Shown: positions 11,640-22,800 of the stretch, in pieces | How positions within the stretch are numbered: the stretch's first letter is position 1 | Layout of the letters: every line of letters begins with the position of its first letter | Source: Typha latifolia | Taxonomy: Eukaryota > Streptophyta > Magnoliopsida > Poales > Typhaceae | Length of the DNA: 64,000 bases | Assembly (NCBI GenBank): GCA_019914945.1 | Contig: CM034107.1 | Coordinates: 1,178,001-1,242,000 of the forward strand | Direction of reading: 5' to 3' | Program-made: the position numbers and the translations under genes | Notes under the pieces: generated by a model | What the model saw: the letters and a program-made list of their open reading frames with translations, nothing else | Told to the model about the DNA's origin: nothing | Database searches by the model: none

Positions 11640-13940
11640 ATTTTCTATGTATCTAATTCTTTTCATATATAAAAATGAAAAAGAATAATAGATGGTCAAG
11701 AATTTGTTACTCTTATGTTTACATCACTATGACCATAATTTATTAATATTGATTAGAGAATTAATTTGATTGGCACTTAATTATGCTCTCCGGATGTTTG
11801 ACTAAGTTTTTAAAAAAAAAAAAATTAAACAAGAAAGAAATTTGTGACTCAAATTTTTTTAATTTGTTAGGATAACTATTCAATTAATTTTTACATCTAA
11901 GGCCCACTTTATTTTATTTTGATTGTGATTGAACTTGTAGTTTTGGACTGACATATTCTCTGATCCATTTTATCCACAAAGGGTTAGCTGAAGCCAGTCA
12001 ATAGCACATAAAATATATTATTTTATTATTATATATATATACACTAAAAGAGAGTATATTTGTGAGGACCTAATATATTCTTCTTTCCTTTACCTTTTCC
12101 ATTTCTTTTCTTTTGCATTAAATTTTCTAATATTTTCGTCCCTTGATTTGTAGTATTCAGTGGTTGAGATATTTGATTCCACTCTACTCTGCGAGGTAGA
12201 GTTCCACTCCAGGAGTTTGTTAATATTACTAGCCATCTGTATTTCTAATCCTTCTCCCCATTATTCCCATAAAAGTCTAATATAATTTAAGAACAGTGAG
12301 GATAATTTGATCATTTTGTAACTCATCGATGGCGGAAAATATTTGGCAGTTAATTTTAAATGATATTGTTTTAAAGAGAAAAAATTAATAAATATATTAC
12401 TTAACTTCCACGGTTATAATAAGCGCCACTAAAGTCGTCAAGCAAAATGAGTACCAAAGATTCAAGAAAAGATTCTATCCAAATGCATTCGAAACTTATA
12501 TTTCTATCATAGTCATTAAACCCAGTATATACGGTTACTTTTAAAGCAAAGATACATCGAGTTAATTAGAAAAATACAATCATCTCTAGAAAATCTAGCA
12601 ATTGTAACTTGGTCTGGACTATAATATAAGGGGATAAGTTAATGTTCAGTAATCCAATCACATATGTTTTAATTTATTCTACAAACAAAACCTTCATATT
12701 TATAACATCCTAGCTTAGCTAGACTGAAAAAGAAAAGGAAAAATGTCTAATAAGATGGTTAACTGCTCCTCAAAGCCAAAGACAATGTCTTCTTGAAGCC
12801 ATTAATTAGTCCCAGTCTTAGACAAAGTCGTGCAATGTGAGCATCCTTTGTCTCCACTTTCCTTTGCATCCTCATGTCTGCAACTCTCCTCTCTGACCTT
12901 TGTGCAGCTATTATATTAATCCCACATGCCATCTTCTAAAGTATTTAAGAAGTTAAAACTTATTCTGTGGGTGGCCATCATTGCTTAAAAAGAGAGAGCA
13001 AAGCAGCAGTACTGCGCTGCATTAAGCTTTCTATCATGCTTTGCATTCTGGCTGTCTCCAGTTTGAGACAGAGAGGAGATGATGATGTAAAGAAGAAAAC
13101 TAGGAAGAGTTTTTATATATATATATATATATATATCCAAAGACCACCCTCACAAAGATGCAAACTTTATTCACTATTTCTATGATTAAGTTTTCATCCA
13201 ATTAACAAAACAAAGCTCGTCTATATTATCAAAATACTCATCTATATTTCATAATAATAAATATAACAAATTATCAAGATACCCAAATTACTTCATAGAC
13301 CGATTTTAAGTGTGTATATTTAACACTAAATACAAAATGTATATAAAAAAGTACTCTTTAATTGAAAAGAACATAAAAAATTATATAGATATATATAAGA
13401 CTGGATTGAAATCACTCTAGATGAAGTACTTTTGAACTATTATCACTGGCTGTTCTTTTCTTTCTTTAATTCTTTTGACTTCCACTTTCTTGGTTTGGGT
13501 ACGTGGAGCCAACTCAATTCTAGAAAGTGATGTATGAGTCTGATAAAAGCCCAAGTGACCATTTAGTGATACTTTTAGATGTCATTTATTCAAGTGGTGA
13601 TTGAATCACTGTTCTTTTCTCCTGATGATGTGTCAAACAAACAGACCGCTAATTTTGATAAACAATCTAATTAAAATTAAGTGAAAATTGGAGTCAAATC
13701 ATAAAGAGGTAAACTGTAATAATTTTTTTCTTCTTTTCCTTTCATTCATCATATATACATATAATGAGGAAAAATGGAGAACAAGTAATATCCACATGAG
13801 CAACAAAATAACTATACATCCTTATATAGTGCTCTTCTTATTAATTAATTAATTACTACTAGCTAGTCTAAGATTTTTTTTTTTTTTTTTTTCCTCAACA
13901 ACTCATCAAAGCAAAGCATTTGGGATTGAATGATGGTGTG
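11640..13940. other. AT-rich intergenic DNA
   Basis: No supported gene. The interval holds a short (TA)n at about 12030-12045 and a (TA)n at about 13112-13135, plus many A/T homopolymers. No bounded transposon with a clear target duplication was found. Confidence 0.4.
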
Positions 13941-13944
13941 GGTC

Positions 13945-13997
13945 TATTGGGCCCTTATTGGGCCTCTATTGGGCCTCTATTGGGCCTCTATTGGGCC
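13945..13997 (+). repeat. 11-bp tandem repeat carrying TGGGCC motifs (4.8 copies)
   Basis: The unit TATTGGGCCTC is repeated: 13945-13955 (variant ending CCT), 13956-13966, 13967-13977, 13978-13988 and a partial unit at 13989-13997. Each unit contains TGGGCC, the core of plant site II elements bound by TCP factors. No gene follows within several kilobases, so the repeat may be incidental. Confidence 0.9.
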
Positions 13998-13999
13998 GG

Positions 14000-14700
14000 G
14001 CTTCTTATAGCCTCCAAAAAGATCTCTTACGTTGCTTCGGAGCGTGTGAGAGCTCGAGCTCGGATCTCAGCATCTCCCACATCACTTGCACATCATGGTA
14101 TTCACAAGTCTGCACATCATCGTGAAGCTTTAAGATCCCACTTCCTGTAGAAAAAAATAAATATATATATATATACATGAGAATTTTTTCTTTTCTTTTT
14201 GTAATTTGGCCCAAATTTTATGACAATAAATATATAAAAAAAAGAAGAGAAAGTTGTACATAATTCTCACTTAAAATTTTCAAAATATAATAATTGCCGC
14301 TCTAGTTTCTACTCTTTAAAATTCATAATTACCCCTCATATTTCAAAATTGCTACTATATGTAAATGACTAGAATAACCCTTTTTTAAGTTTAAGCTATA
14401 AAAATATAATATTTGATAGCTTTTAAATTATGTTTTAATCATAATTAGTTAGATTTAATTAATGAATGGCATTTTTTGTTGCGATGATTTCGGTGGCAAT
14501 TATGATATTTTTAAAAGTTTTTAATAGATATTATGTAAATATGATGAACTATCGGGCCTCAGTTGCAAAATTGTTACTTATGAAATATAAACTTAGCCTA
14601 GATGAATAAAAGATGTAGATAACTATCCAAAACTATCAAGTAAAATTCCCATTACAGTTCTCTTTTCAAAAAGGTCCCTCAAACCTCTCTAAATAGTTTA
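14000..14700. other. AT-rich intergenic DNA
   Basis: A (TA)n run at about 14161-14175 and AT-rich sequence. No gene, RNA or bounded element was seen. Confidence 0.4.
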
Positions 14701-14719
14701 GGGAAATTTACATTATTTT

Positions 14720-15150
14720 CCAAGAGTCACGACCGACTAAGGTGAACAAACGAGAGTTACCAGAGAAGGAGGGGGCTCAGGGGAAGAGCAAAAGGGAGAG
14801 CGATCTCGATTTCAGAGACAGGGGAGGGGAGAGGTAAGCTTACCGTCCTTTCGGGATTTGACTCTGGCGGAGACCGCGACCCAGGCTCGCTTCACCGGGA
14901 ACACCACCTTCTTCTGCCACCATGCCATCACCCTCGCGCCTCTATCCTCCTCCGCCGGCTCGCGGCGTATCGTACCGCGAAGCACCCGAATCGGCCGGCC
15001 AGTCCTCCGCTTCCCGGTAATAGGTGAGCTTACCGACCCCCGAGTTGTCTGTCTAATACCAGATCGCTTTCCTCTATTCCCCCCCGGTTATGGTCCTCCG
15101 CCTCTCTCTCTCGCCGAGTTCTTTCTTATGAACTAGTCTATTCTATTCTC
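14720..15150 (+). other. GC-rich island without a recognisable gene
   Basis: The sequence shifts sharply from AT-rich to GC-rich and CpG-rich, then back. A 92-codon open frame spans 14858-15136 but matches no family I know, and neighbouring frames are equally open, as expected for GC-rich DNA. It could be an untranslated first exon, a remnant of a gene 5' end, or an orphan promoter. A donor-like GGTGAGC follows at about 15021. Confidence 0.35.
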
Positions 15151-15734
15151 TCTTTATCGACCCCTTTTATTGGGATGTTTTATAATGGCGTGTTATTCTC
15201 ACGCCACACTTTTCGTTTGTCCGGGTGCGCCCGGCTCGTACTGACGCAGGTGTGGTTTCCTTATCCAGGTGGGCCATTTTCTTTTCATAATATATTAAAT
15301 ATATTATTATTATATAAAATTTTAATATATGATATATAAACACGTGGAAGGAAAATTAGTAGGTTGGTGTTGTTTTAGAAATGATTTTTTTTTTGCGGGT
15401 ATATTCTTTAAACTTTTTTTTTTCTTATTTATATGTATATCTCACCGTGAATACCCTCTTAATTTATCTTTTAAGTTAAATCTTAATAATTTAATAGAAA
15501 TATAAAATTGTTTTAATTAATAAATTTATAACAAAAAATTTAGTATATAAAAAAATAACCCTTTAGAAATTATAATGCTCAGTCAATTCTAGGGATTTTT
15601 TTTTCATTTAAATTTACCACTTTTTTCTTGGAAATTGGAATAAAGAAATAGCGTAAGTACTTAAATTTAAAAATATTATTAAAATCGGTACGATCTTAAT
15701 CCAAGTTGGTGAGCGAAGTAGGTTAAGTCGAGGT

Positions 15735-16300
15735 TTGGTAGCTCAAAGCAATGAACAAACGACACCGACACCACGTCGGCACGACTATAAGACTACTTAC
15801 AGGCGTGGGAATATCAGAGTCATTTTCAAAGCGCTTCTCCGGTCTCCCGGTTCCCACAGCGCCCGTGGCTTTATGCGCGGGATACCTGCAACCGCCACGC
15901 GGCGGTATCCCGGGTCACCCGGCCACGCGCCCTTCGCCGCGGGTCCCATCCTGAATGCCCGACGGCCGTCGCGACACGTCGTCCATTTTCTTTTCTCCGT
16001 GACCGCTGTTCGGGGCGGAACGGCGTTACTGCCGACCGTTCCCTCGGAGGTGGAGACGTGGAGGGTTCTCATTGGGTGGAGCTCGCTGTTGCCCTTTTGA
16101 CTCGTGTCTCCAGGTGTTGTTTCGCAATCTTTCTCGTGTTCCGCTTGGGGATCGTGACCGCCGATTGGGACCCATCTCTACTCGTGAATTCCTCGCCTCG
16201 CCTCGTATCTAATTCTATTCTATACTATTCCAGTCTCTTTTTGGTCTTTTATACCATAAAGCCACGTTTAGTTCTACAGAGGTAGGTAATGCCTGCAATT
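15735..16300 (+). other. Second GC-rich island with inverted repeats
   Basis: CpG-dense sequence with open frames on both strands (121 and 91 codons), none with family motifs. It contains a 9-bp inverted repeat (CGGGATACC at 15878-15886, GGTATCCCG at 15904-15912). Overlapping it is a competing hairpin, ACCGCC/GGCGGT, at 15891-15896 and 15901-15906. The island reads like a promoter region or gene relic rather than a gene. Confidence 0.35.
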
Positions 16301-16903
16301 GCCATTATTATATTGGAAGTGATCCATGTTACACATAGAATACTTTATTAATTTCAATCATAATTTATAAGGTTATACAGATAGAAAAAAAATTCATTAA
16401 CATATATCTTTTACCGGCTAGCTAACATTATCTTCCTCTTAATTTTGATCACATCTTGAAGCAGTGTAACTACAACTTGTAAAAAAAATACCTCAGAGAG
16501 CTTTGGTAGGGCTGGCCGAAAAAGGTTACACCCTATTTTACACATATATATTACACACGTATGCAGCAGAAGAAGACTAGTTTAAGAAAAAGTTATACAT
16601 ACGATAACTTTGAGTTATATTGTACTATAATGTTTATAGCGTATGTTTGTAATTAATTCTATCTTTCAATATTACGATTGTTATGAGGTGTTCAAAATAA
16701 ATTGCAAGATTTTAAATGATAATTATGAATAATAATAAAGACAAAGAGTGAGGTATTTTAAATATTTTTTTTGAAAATTATAAAATTAAATTCATATAGG
16801 TACCTTTTAGTTGACCTTGTCAACAAGAAAAAAAGAGTAAAATTAAGACTTTGCATAAGTAGGCACCAACCAGTTGTTGAAAGTCAGCATCATATCTGCT
16901 CCA

Positions 16904-16905
<2 letters not shown>

Positions 16906-16973
<68 letters not shown>
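16906..16973. repeat. (TA)n microsatellite
   Basis: An uninterrupted alternating TA run of about 68 bases, the longest simple repeat in the window. It is likely to be highly variable between individuals. Confidence 0.97.
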
Positions 16974-16976
<3 letters not shown>

Positions 16977-17880
16977 ATCAATCATTTGCACTTTGACCAA
17001 AAAAAATAGCCCATGGGATTAGATTGTCTTCAGGCCTCGAGTACAAGGATTTACATGAAATCAACTAAATAGTTAAAGTAAAAAAAAAAAAGAGTTAACG
17101 CAGAATAATTTGAGAGGGGGAACTTAAAGAAAAATGAGGGGTATTTAATTTTTTTTTTGAAAAGTTAATAAAACTATTTTTTATTTTATCCGTTATTTTA
17201 GACTAAAATTTACAAGGAGTAGTTTTGAGTCATTAAAAGTCAAATATAAAAGTCAAATGATAAATATTATAAAATGTGAACAATAGAAAAAAAAATCATA
17301 AGGTGTTTGATTAAATATGCCATAATAATAAGTTAGGAAACTAATAAAAAAATATCACCAACATTTGCTTTTATTATCATTCAGACTTCAGTATATAAAT
17401 ATTTATTATTTGACCACCTATATTTTATTTTTAATAACTCAAAAACAATATATGTCAAAATAGGTTTTATACTCTTAAATAGGTTTATTTACGATTAGTT
17501 AGGGTAAAACTAACTTTGGGTGTTTTTTAGTAATTAAAACTAATTTTGAGACATCCAATTGGATTAAAGGAGGATTAGTTCGGCACGACAATCGCTAAGT
17601 AATCCTCGTAGTTCTCGAAAGTCTTATTTGATAGACTGTAATAAGACTATACATTATCCTCAATATTTATATATATCCTTTTACTTATTCCTTCTAGTTC
17701 TTCAGATATTCTACTCTATGGAGAAGAGCTTATAGATGGATGGATATCCCCCTTCTTTATCAAGCAATCTTATTGTAATTTTAATCTTTAGATTAGTTCT
17801 TTTAATCTAATATTAATTTTATAGGATTAGATTAATTTATTGGTTGGGATTATTTTAGACCCGAGATTAAAAGACACATT
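16974..17880. other. AT-rich intergenic DNA
   Basis: No gene was seen. Short poly-A/T tracts only, with no bounded mobile element recognised. Confidence 0.4.
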
Positions 17881-17884
17881 ATTA

Positions 17885-18060
17885 TGGTCCCGAGGTCAAA
17901 GATCGCTTCCTCGGCGTTGACCGCCGCCCTCCAACGTTACACGTGTCGAGACTTGCAGCGAGGCGTCGAGGAGCCGGGGCGGCGGCGGTCAAACCACAAC
18001 GGCGCACGTGACTGTCGCGTGACATCTGTTCGAAACGATGACGTCAGCGAATAGGTAGGA
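17885..18060. promoter_or_regulatory. GC-rich module with W-boxes, G-boxes and a 12-bp inverted repeat
   Basis: Within about 170 bases lie three W-box cores (GGTCAA at 17894, TTGACC at 17917, GGTCAA at 17987), ACACGTGTCG near 17939, GCACGTGAC near 18004 and TGACGTCAGC near 18041. The sequence TTGACCGCCGCC (17917-17928) recurs as its perfect reverse complement at 17981-17992. These are stress-type plant cis elements (WRKY, bZIP/bHLH and TGA classes). No adjacent transcription unit is visible, so the function is unknown. Confidence 0.45.
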
Positions 18061-19893
18061 ATCCACTTCTTTGCTTGAAGTGCGGAGGGATGTGATATTA
18101 AAAAATAAAATTAAGAAGGAAATTTGTTTAAAGAATATAAACGGGGATAAATCCACTTATTCTGCTGTTTCTCTGATAGATAACTTTATCGCTAGGTATT
18201 TTATTTTTTATTCCATCAGCAACTGCCAGGTTAGATGAACTTAACTCACTCACCCGTTTTAAATACAATAGGCAGAATCAAATGATCTGTACTCATATAA
18301 TAAAAGCAAAATATAGAGTAGATATTATTCTTTTATCTAAACAAATTGCATCTCTCATGGTAAAAATCAGATCTTTATGTAGATAGATAGAGTAAGATTT
18401 TCAATCTCAATTCTTCGTCTCCTAGAAAAACAAGGTCTTTTTGTCTGCTCTTGTGAATTGTGAGTGAGTTTTGCCTGCCATTGAGACTTTGGAAGGTTTC
18501 AGACTGATCAAGAAAAAGATCTTCTATGGGTCCCTTCAAGATCCAGCAGCCTCAATGATTGAGTAATCTGGGAAGAATAACAAGAAAATTCATAGACTAT
18601 TACTATTACTACTACTACTACTACTACTATTATATCCATCGTTATCCATCTCTTCATGTAGTAATAATATCTCTCAACTACTTCTTTGTTCTCATTTAAG
18701 GATGTGACATAGTAACAAGAACTAAGAGATGAATGCATCCACTTCTCATCAAGCATCACGAGAGAAGTGTAATTTGAGCGACAGTTAATGGGGCATCATT
18801 CTATGGTCCCATATGTCTACTAGATGACCAAACTGTTCACATTTATATTATAGGTAATTGGCAACTAAAACATTTCTTTCTCTTTCTCTTTCTCTCTCTC
18901 TTTCTCTCTCTTAAGAGTCCTGAATGAGATTAAGGGTCAATCATCAGACAGTGAAGATATTCCAAATAAAGTGGGCACAGGAGAGTTGCAACTTTTGCAT
19001 GCTTGGAGATAAGTACTATATTCTCTGATCAAATCCCAATTATTCTTCTCATGTTCTTATTGTCCTTTTGGTAAACAGTAGTATGTAGCTTTTGATTCCT
19101 ATGATTCACTCGATTGGTTGGTGTCATGTTGATTAAATCACTGGTGTCATGTTGATATTAAATCACTATCTTATCTTCCTTTTCTTATTAAGGTGAAGAG
19201 CATCTTTATCTCTGAGTTAACTACCTTATTTTTATTTAAACATAATTCAATGAAGGCCGACATGAAACCATCTGCACTCGATTCAACATTTAAATTTAGG
19301 AAATAAGATTGCAAACGAGCAGTTTTAAGATGTCTGGAAAACCAGTTTTGTCACTTGAGATTTCCTCACTGAGAGAGAAAATAAGAAGAAGAAGAAGAAG
19401 AAGCTTACACACAAAAAGAATCAGATTTTATTCATGAAGCAAGCCAAAAGGTGCAAGCTGGTTTCCCACCAAATATTTTACACTCTAATGTACACAATTT
19501 TTTCATTTCCTCAATACATCACACAACCTTCGTTCTCTAAGATGACTATTTACCTTTGGAAACAATTGTTTCAGGAAAAGAAAACACACTCCCAATCAAG
19601 ACTGCGATCATCTGAAAAAATGTATCAGGAAAGCTAAAAGAACAGCTCATACAACAGAAATGGAAAACCTGTGTTGATGATGACATGGAGTATTTGGGAG
19701 CAGAAACAGCTAAAAAGGCACTGATTCTTTTCCCTTCAAACCTAATCATGGGTCTCTCGACCCAGACTAACTAAACTTACTGGAACTACTTGAAGAGAGC
19801 ATGAAGGTATGTCATATACTTGAGCACGCCTCCACAAACCTGCAATGTCTTGTCCCAAAAACCTAACAATGAACCTCAAAGCATTTGATGGAC
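18061..19893. other. Intergenic DNA downstream of villin
   Basis: Contains a short imperfect trinucleotide (ACT)n run at about 18605-18628, a CT-rich run at about 18871-18913 and a (AAG)n run near 19382-19402. The last few hundred bases before 19894 are probably the villin 3'UTR. No gene was recognised. Confidence 0.45.
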
Positions 19894-22800
19894 TTAAAAC
19901 AGTTGAAGAGCCAATTTAAGCCTGTTCTGCTTCCATTTCGGTAGTTTGAAGAAAGCATCCTTTATCATACCGAATTTCTCTTTGAATTCTGCTGACGATA
20001 AGTAGGTCTGCATTTGTGTTAATAGGAAAGTTAGAACAGAGAATAATTTATTATGAAGAGAAGTTCAAATAATGGGATCAGAAGATAAGAGGCTTTACCT
20101 CTCGCTTGGTTATATCAATGTCTGTAACAGGATTAGTAGATGTTGTTTTTAGGCGTTCATAGGGGTATATAAGAAGCCCTTCTTCATCTTCAGGCTCATC
20201 CTCCTTTATATCTTCCTTAATTGTGAGAGATTCAATTCTAGTGGTCATTGAAGTGATGCTCTCCTTGGAATTCACCTCTTGTTTTGGTTTGTTTGCCTCA
20301 GGACTCACTTAAGAGGAAGAATAAAGCAAAAATATTATCTACCAGTATAAAAAAGACCTCTACTTTCAAAATGGTGTCCTCACATACCTTTTATTGATTT
20401 TGGAATAAGAGTTGGCTTAGGCCGTTCGAAAGCAGAAGAGATGGCAGCAATTGCTGTCGATTTAGGGGCCAGCTTTCCAGAATCAGGTGTCACAGATTTT
20501 GGATAAAGTTTCCTGACTACTGGAGGAGGGGTTGAAAGATTTCTGGCATTTGGATTTTCAAAGTTAGCAGCTAATGCATTAAAGGCCGGTGACCTTCCTC
20601 TAACACGAATACGTTCAGGGCTGAAGGACATGCTTCTGGACCTTTGCTGAGATTTGTCTGGTACACTAGATCTTCCTGCATATGATGTTGGTGTCCGTCT
20701 CTTGGGTTTCTAAATTTACGGGAAAAAAAGTGAACAAGAAATTTCATATAGGAATCTAAATTTACCTGAACAGATGAGTGAAAATATTCAGTAACAGATG
20801 ATGCAAAGAAAAGACACAGTACAATGTACCTCGATGGGTAAAAATCAAAGGCATGATAAGTTTTATTTCCACTGTTTGCATGTGACATTAGCTTCAAGAT
20901 GAAAGCTACTCGAGGAATTCAAATGTTCATTCTTTCAAACATTCACTCCATGAAAAAGTTTGGAACTTGGCTAACACAATATGACAGGTTAAAAGATAGT
21001 CCTCTATAATTTTGGGTTTGTCACTTCAACCAGGATGTAGCTTGGATTATAATACTGGGGTTCTAGTTTTCTCTTAAACTAGTAATAAGTTCTATTCTTC
21101 TGGTTGGGCATAATGAGAAAATTTACATATAAAAATGAATATATAGTGCAAGTTATCTGCATGACAATTCTTTAGTGAATGAGCAAAAAGGAAGAATGAG
21201 AAAAGGAGTACCATGGTAAACAAAACCGAAAGAACCGATAAACTGACTCAGACAAGAAAAGGCATGAATTCTATTTGATATTTTTTTTTCCTCTGACATG
21301 ACATATACTAAGTTAATAAAGAATGATTTTGGAACAATCATTCTGATTTCCACTAGCAATCACATATAGAGATCTTACATCTAATGTTGGAATTACTCCA
21401 TCCTTCACTATTGCTAGCTTCCTTTGGAATGAATTGCCATGCATCTGCAACCAAAGATTAATTTGACAGCTTCATGTTAAACACAGAAGTTTGGCTTCTG
21501 AAACTAATGTTCTCAGATTTTTCTTCTTTCCTCCGAAAGAAGAAAAATAAAATATAAAGAAAGAAGAAAAGAAAAGTTCATCAGCAAAAGAAATAGAGAA
21601 GTTCTACTTTGCTAAAATGCTTACTGCTGATTTTGCTAAGTCCCAGGTAAAGAACCGAGTAAAAAAGGGTGGTTCACTTCCTTCCATGACAATGAATATT
21701 GGAGTTTCTTGGGAAATATTTTCCATGAGGAAATCAAGTCCGAGAAATTTCTGTTGAAAAGTAGAAACAAAAAAGATATAAGAAACCAGGAAAAAAAATG
21801 CTGACAAAAATAGATTACAGCGACTCTTCAAACTACATGAATTTATTTCTAAATCATACCTTTCCGATGTCCAATGCTTGTGGTCTGTTTTTTGAATCCA
21901 CCTGCTGCCCGACCCAAACAAACAAGTGTGAATGGCAGTCCAGAATGAATATATCTTCTGTCATCAGATCATCTTGGGTGAAGTTGAATATCTCTGTGAC
22001 CTGCAGCACCAGCATATAAACATATAAGGGTTCCACATTCTATATTTACAGATGGAAACAAGGACTCGGTCCACATAAAAAGATATTAGCATTTCTTTTT
22101 TGCACACCTTTAATTTGCCTTCTTAAACCCCATATGCACACCGGAAATTTTGGTTCATTGAAAGAAAGAATGAAATAAATTAGGCAATATACATAGATTT
22201 AATTCTAAGACAATAGACTTTAAGATGAAGCATCAATCAAGTGTATTTCCATTACTACCTTTTGACAAATTACATGAAAAAAGATGAGGATCACTTTCTT
22301 GTTCTTTCACTATCTTCTGACTCGGATATTCAGATTTGCCTCCTAGTAAACTCCAGAACAGATCTGTTTCCATCCCTTCCTTTTGTGTTTTCGACTGCAA
22401 ATTTGGCTGCATAATTCAAGACAAGACAGTAAGTATCAGACAGTAGCAAAAAAGGAAATGCTCCACTAACATGAATAAGTAGTCAGAGCTGCTGTCAGAC
22501 ATAGTAGCGAAACAGAGATATGAAACTGAGACCTCTGAGAAAGTGGGATGCAGTATTAATAAGCTAAATTTTAGTATTAATAAGCTAAACTTTAGTACAA
22601 GAAACTTGTCAACAATCTTTGATACAAATCAGAACCACTAAAGCACATTTTCATTGGCGCGCACACACATGCACACATGTATGCATGCATGCATACATAT
22701 AATACCGATCATCATACGCCAGATTTGAGGTCTAAAAATATAAGTGAGAAAATCTAGTGTTGGAAATTGAGAAGTACAGATTTCAACCTCTCCAAATCGT

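Noticed and set aside
15735..16100. 121-codon frame in a GC-rich island
   Set aside because: Both strands are equally open because stop codons are rare in CpG-rich DNA; no family motif, and no supported exon continues it.
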